6,150 nt of DNA from Betaproteobacteria bacterium RBG_16_58_11. Lineage in GTDB: Bacteria; Pseudomonadota; Gammaproteobacteria; Burkholderiales; Thiobacteraceae. The notes under the pieces were generated by a model. It had not been told where the DNA came from. It saw only the letters and a program-made list of their open reading frames with translations, and did no database searches. The first letter of the stretch is position 1, and each line of letters begins with the position of its first letter. Shown piece after piece: positions 5,088-6,150 of this stretch. A program made the translations under genes and the position numbers. Location: contig MEQN01000130.1 in assembly GCA_001770235.1 (NCBI GenBank), positions 848-6,997 of the forward strand. Direction: 5' to 3'.

Positions 5088-6150
5088 AGCTCTTCCACCG
5101 AAAATAAGTGCCGATATTCTTTCATCGCATAGCGGTCGGTCATGCCCGCGATATAGTCCGCGATGGCGCGCGCCTGGTCTTGGCGGGCCTTATCCTGGTA
5201 TTGCGGCGGCAGCAGTTTCGGGTCTTGCATGAAGGCATCGAACAGCGCCTTGATGATGCGCCGCGCCTTGCCGCTCATGCGGTTGACGCGATAATGCTGA
5301 TACAACTGCGTGCGCAGAAATTGCTTCAACTCGCGCTGCTCGGTGCGGATGGTGTCGGAAAAGCCGATCAGCGGCTGTGCCCGGCGCACGTCGTCAATCG
5401 AGCGCGGGTTGGTGAGGGCAATATTTTTTGTGCTTTGGGCTACCAGATCGGTGATCAGGGTGTTGATCATGCGCCGCACGGTTTCGTGAATGACGCGCCG
5501 GCCGCTGAGCGCGGGATAGCGTTGCTTGACTTCATTCAGGTGGCGCGCGAACACGGTGACTTGGGAGAGCTGATCCAGCTCGATTAAGCCGGAGCGCAGC
5601 CCATCATCCACATCATGATTGTTGTAAGCGATTTCGTCGGCCAGGTTGGCCACTTGCGCTTCGAGCGAGGGTTGTTGCTTGTGCAGGAAGCGCTCGCCGA
5701 TCTCGCCCAACTGCTGGGCATGGGGCAGAGAGCAGTGTTTAAGAATCCCCTCGCGCGTCTCGAATGTCAGGTTCAGCCCATCGAATTCCGCATAGCGCTC
5801 TTCCAGCATATCGACCACGCGCAGCGACTGCAGGTTGTGCTCGAAGCCGCCGTAGTCTTGCATGCAGGCGTTCAAGGCGTCCTGCCCGGTGTGGCCGAAG
5901 GGAGTGTGGCCCAAGTCATGCGCGAGCGCGATCGCTTCGACTAAATCTTGATCCAGCCCCAGGCTGCGCGCGATGGCGCGCCCGATTTGGGCAACCTCGA
6001 GCGAATGCGTGAGACGGGTGCGGAACAGATCGCCCTCGTGATTCACGAACACTTGGGTTTTATATTCCAGGCGGCGAAACGCGGTGGAATGAATGATGCG
6101 ATCGCGGTCGCGCTGAAACTCGGTGCGGCCGGCGGGGGCGGGCTCCGCGT
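5084..6150 (-). CDS. dgt: Deoxyguanosinetriphosphate triphosphohydrolase-like protein (5' truncated by window edge)
   Basis: Dgt-family HD enzymes cleave dNTPs, classically dGTP, to the nucleoside and tripolyphosphate, controlling dNTP pools. The frame runs off the right edge; 354 residues are visible, and only the start is missing. The visible N-terminus, [20 protein letters not shown], is family-typical and continues through [22 protein letters not shown]. The HD-domain metal ligands are present: the His in RTRLTHS (visible residue 48), the His-Asp pair in [11 protein letters not shown] (77-78) and the Asp in NLADEIAY (171). [13 protein letters not shown] also matches. A GTG at 6052 lies inside a conserved block ([10 protein letters not shown]) and is not the start. 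The length suits the shorter, type 2 dGTPase-like subfamily, whose substrate range is less certain than that of E. coli Dgt. The stop overlaps the downstream DamX-like GTG, so the two genes are probably an operon. Confidence 0.97.
   Translation of the reverse strand, partial: AEPAPAGRTEFQRDRDRIIHSTAFRRLEYKTQVFVNHEGDLFRTRLTHSLEVAQIGRAIARSLGLDQDLVEAIALAHDLGHTPFGHTGQDALNACMQDYGGFEHNLQSLRVVDMLEERYAEFDGLNLTFETREGILKHCSLPHAQQLGEIGERFLHKQQPSLEAQVANLADEIAYNNHDVDDGLRSGLIELDQLSQVTVFARHLNEVKQRYPALSGRRVIHETVRRMINTLITDLVAQSTKNIALTNPRSIDDVRRAQPLIGFSDTIRTEQRELKQFLRTQLYQHYRVNRMSGKARRIIKALFDAFMQDPKLLPPQYQDKARQDQARAIADYIAGMTDRYAMKEYRHLFSVEEL

Noticed and set aside
5108..5944. Long plus-strand open frames opposite dgt (5108-5587 and 5615-5944)
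   Set aside because: Both are mirror frames of the conserved dgt coding sequence, with no recognisable product.

Overview
The window looks like chromosomal DNA from a GC-rich proteobacterium, most likely a betaproteobacterium (Nitrosomonadales or Gallionellales-like). The evidence is protein similarity and the gene order nadD-rsfS-rlmH-(insert)-maf-rng, a housekeeping cluster I know from betaproteobacteria. On the other strand dgt is followed by a DamX/ExeA-like membrane protein, an order I also associate with that class. The taxonomic call is inference; no rRNA or other marker is present.

Layout. The plus strand carries the 3' end of nadD (NAD synthesis), rsfS (ribosome silencing, overlapping nadD by 4 nt), a 109-bp gap mostly filled by a large imperfect palindrome, rlmH (23S rRNA methyltransferase), a yjdF-family membrane protein, a small unrecognised two-helix membrane protein, maf (nucleotide pyrophosphatase) and rng (RNase G, overlapping maf by 4 nt). 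The minus strand, converging on rng, carries the 5'-truncated dgt (dNTP triphosphohydrolase) and, overlapping it by 4 nt, a DamX/ExeA-like membrane protein with a degenerate ATPase domain. The window is almost fully coding, and no gene-free stretch exceeds 300 bases.

How the genes relate. The plus-strand genes fit a theme of ribosome and RNA maintenance plus nucleotide metabolism: RsfS blocks subunit joining, RlmH modifies 23S rRNA, RNase G trims 16S rRNA and degrades mRNA, Maf removes non-canonical or excess nucleotides, and NadD makes the NAD precursor. The two membrane-protein genes between rlmH and maf do not fit this theme and look like an accessory insertion.

No clearly new multi-gene system is visible. 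The most interesting points are non-coding or small-scale: the helically phased palindrome between rsfS and rlmH, a 15-bp triplication that extends the rlmH tail into the start region of the yjdF-like gene, a G-quadruplex-type tract at the start of the small membrane gene, an unpaired strong ribosome binding site and a terminator-like hairpin before maf, and the apparently catalytically dead ATPase domain of the DamX-like protein.
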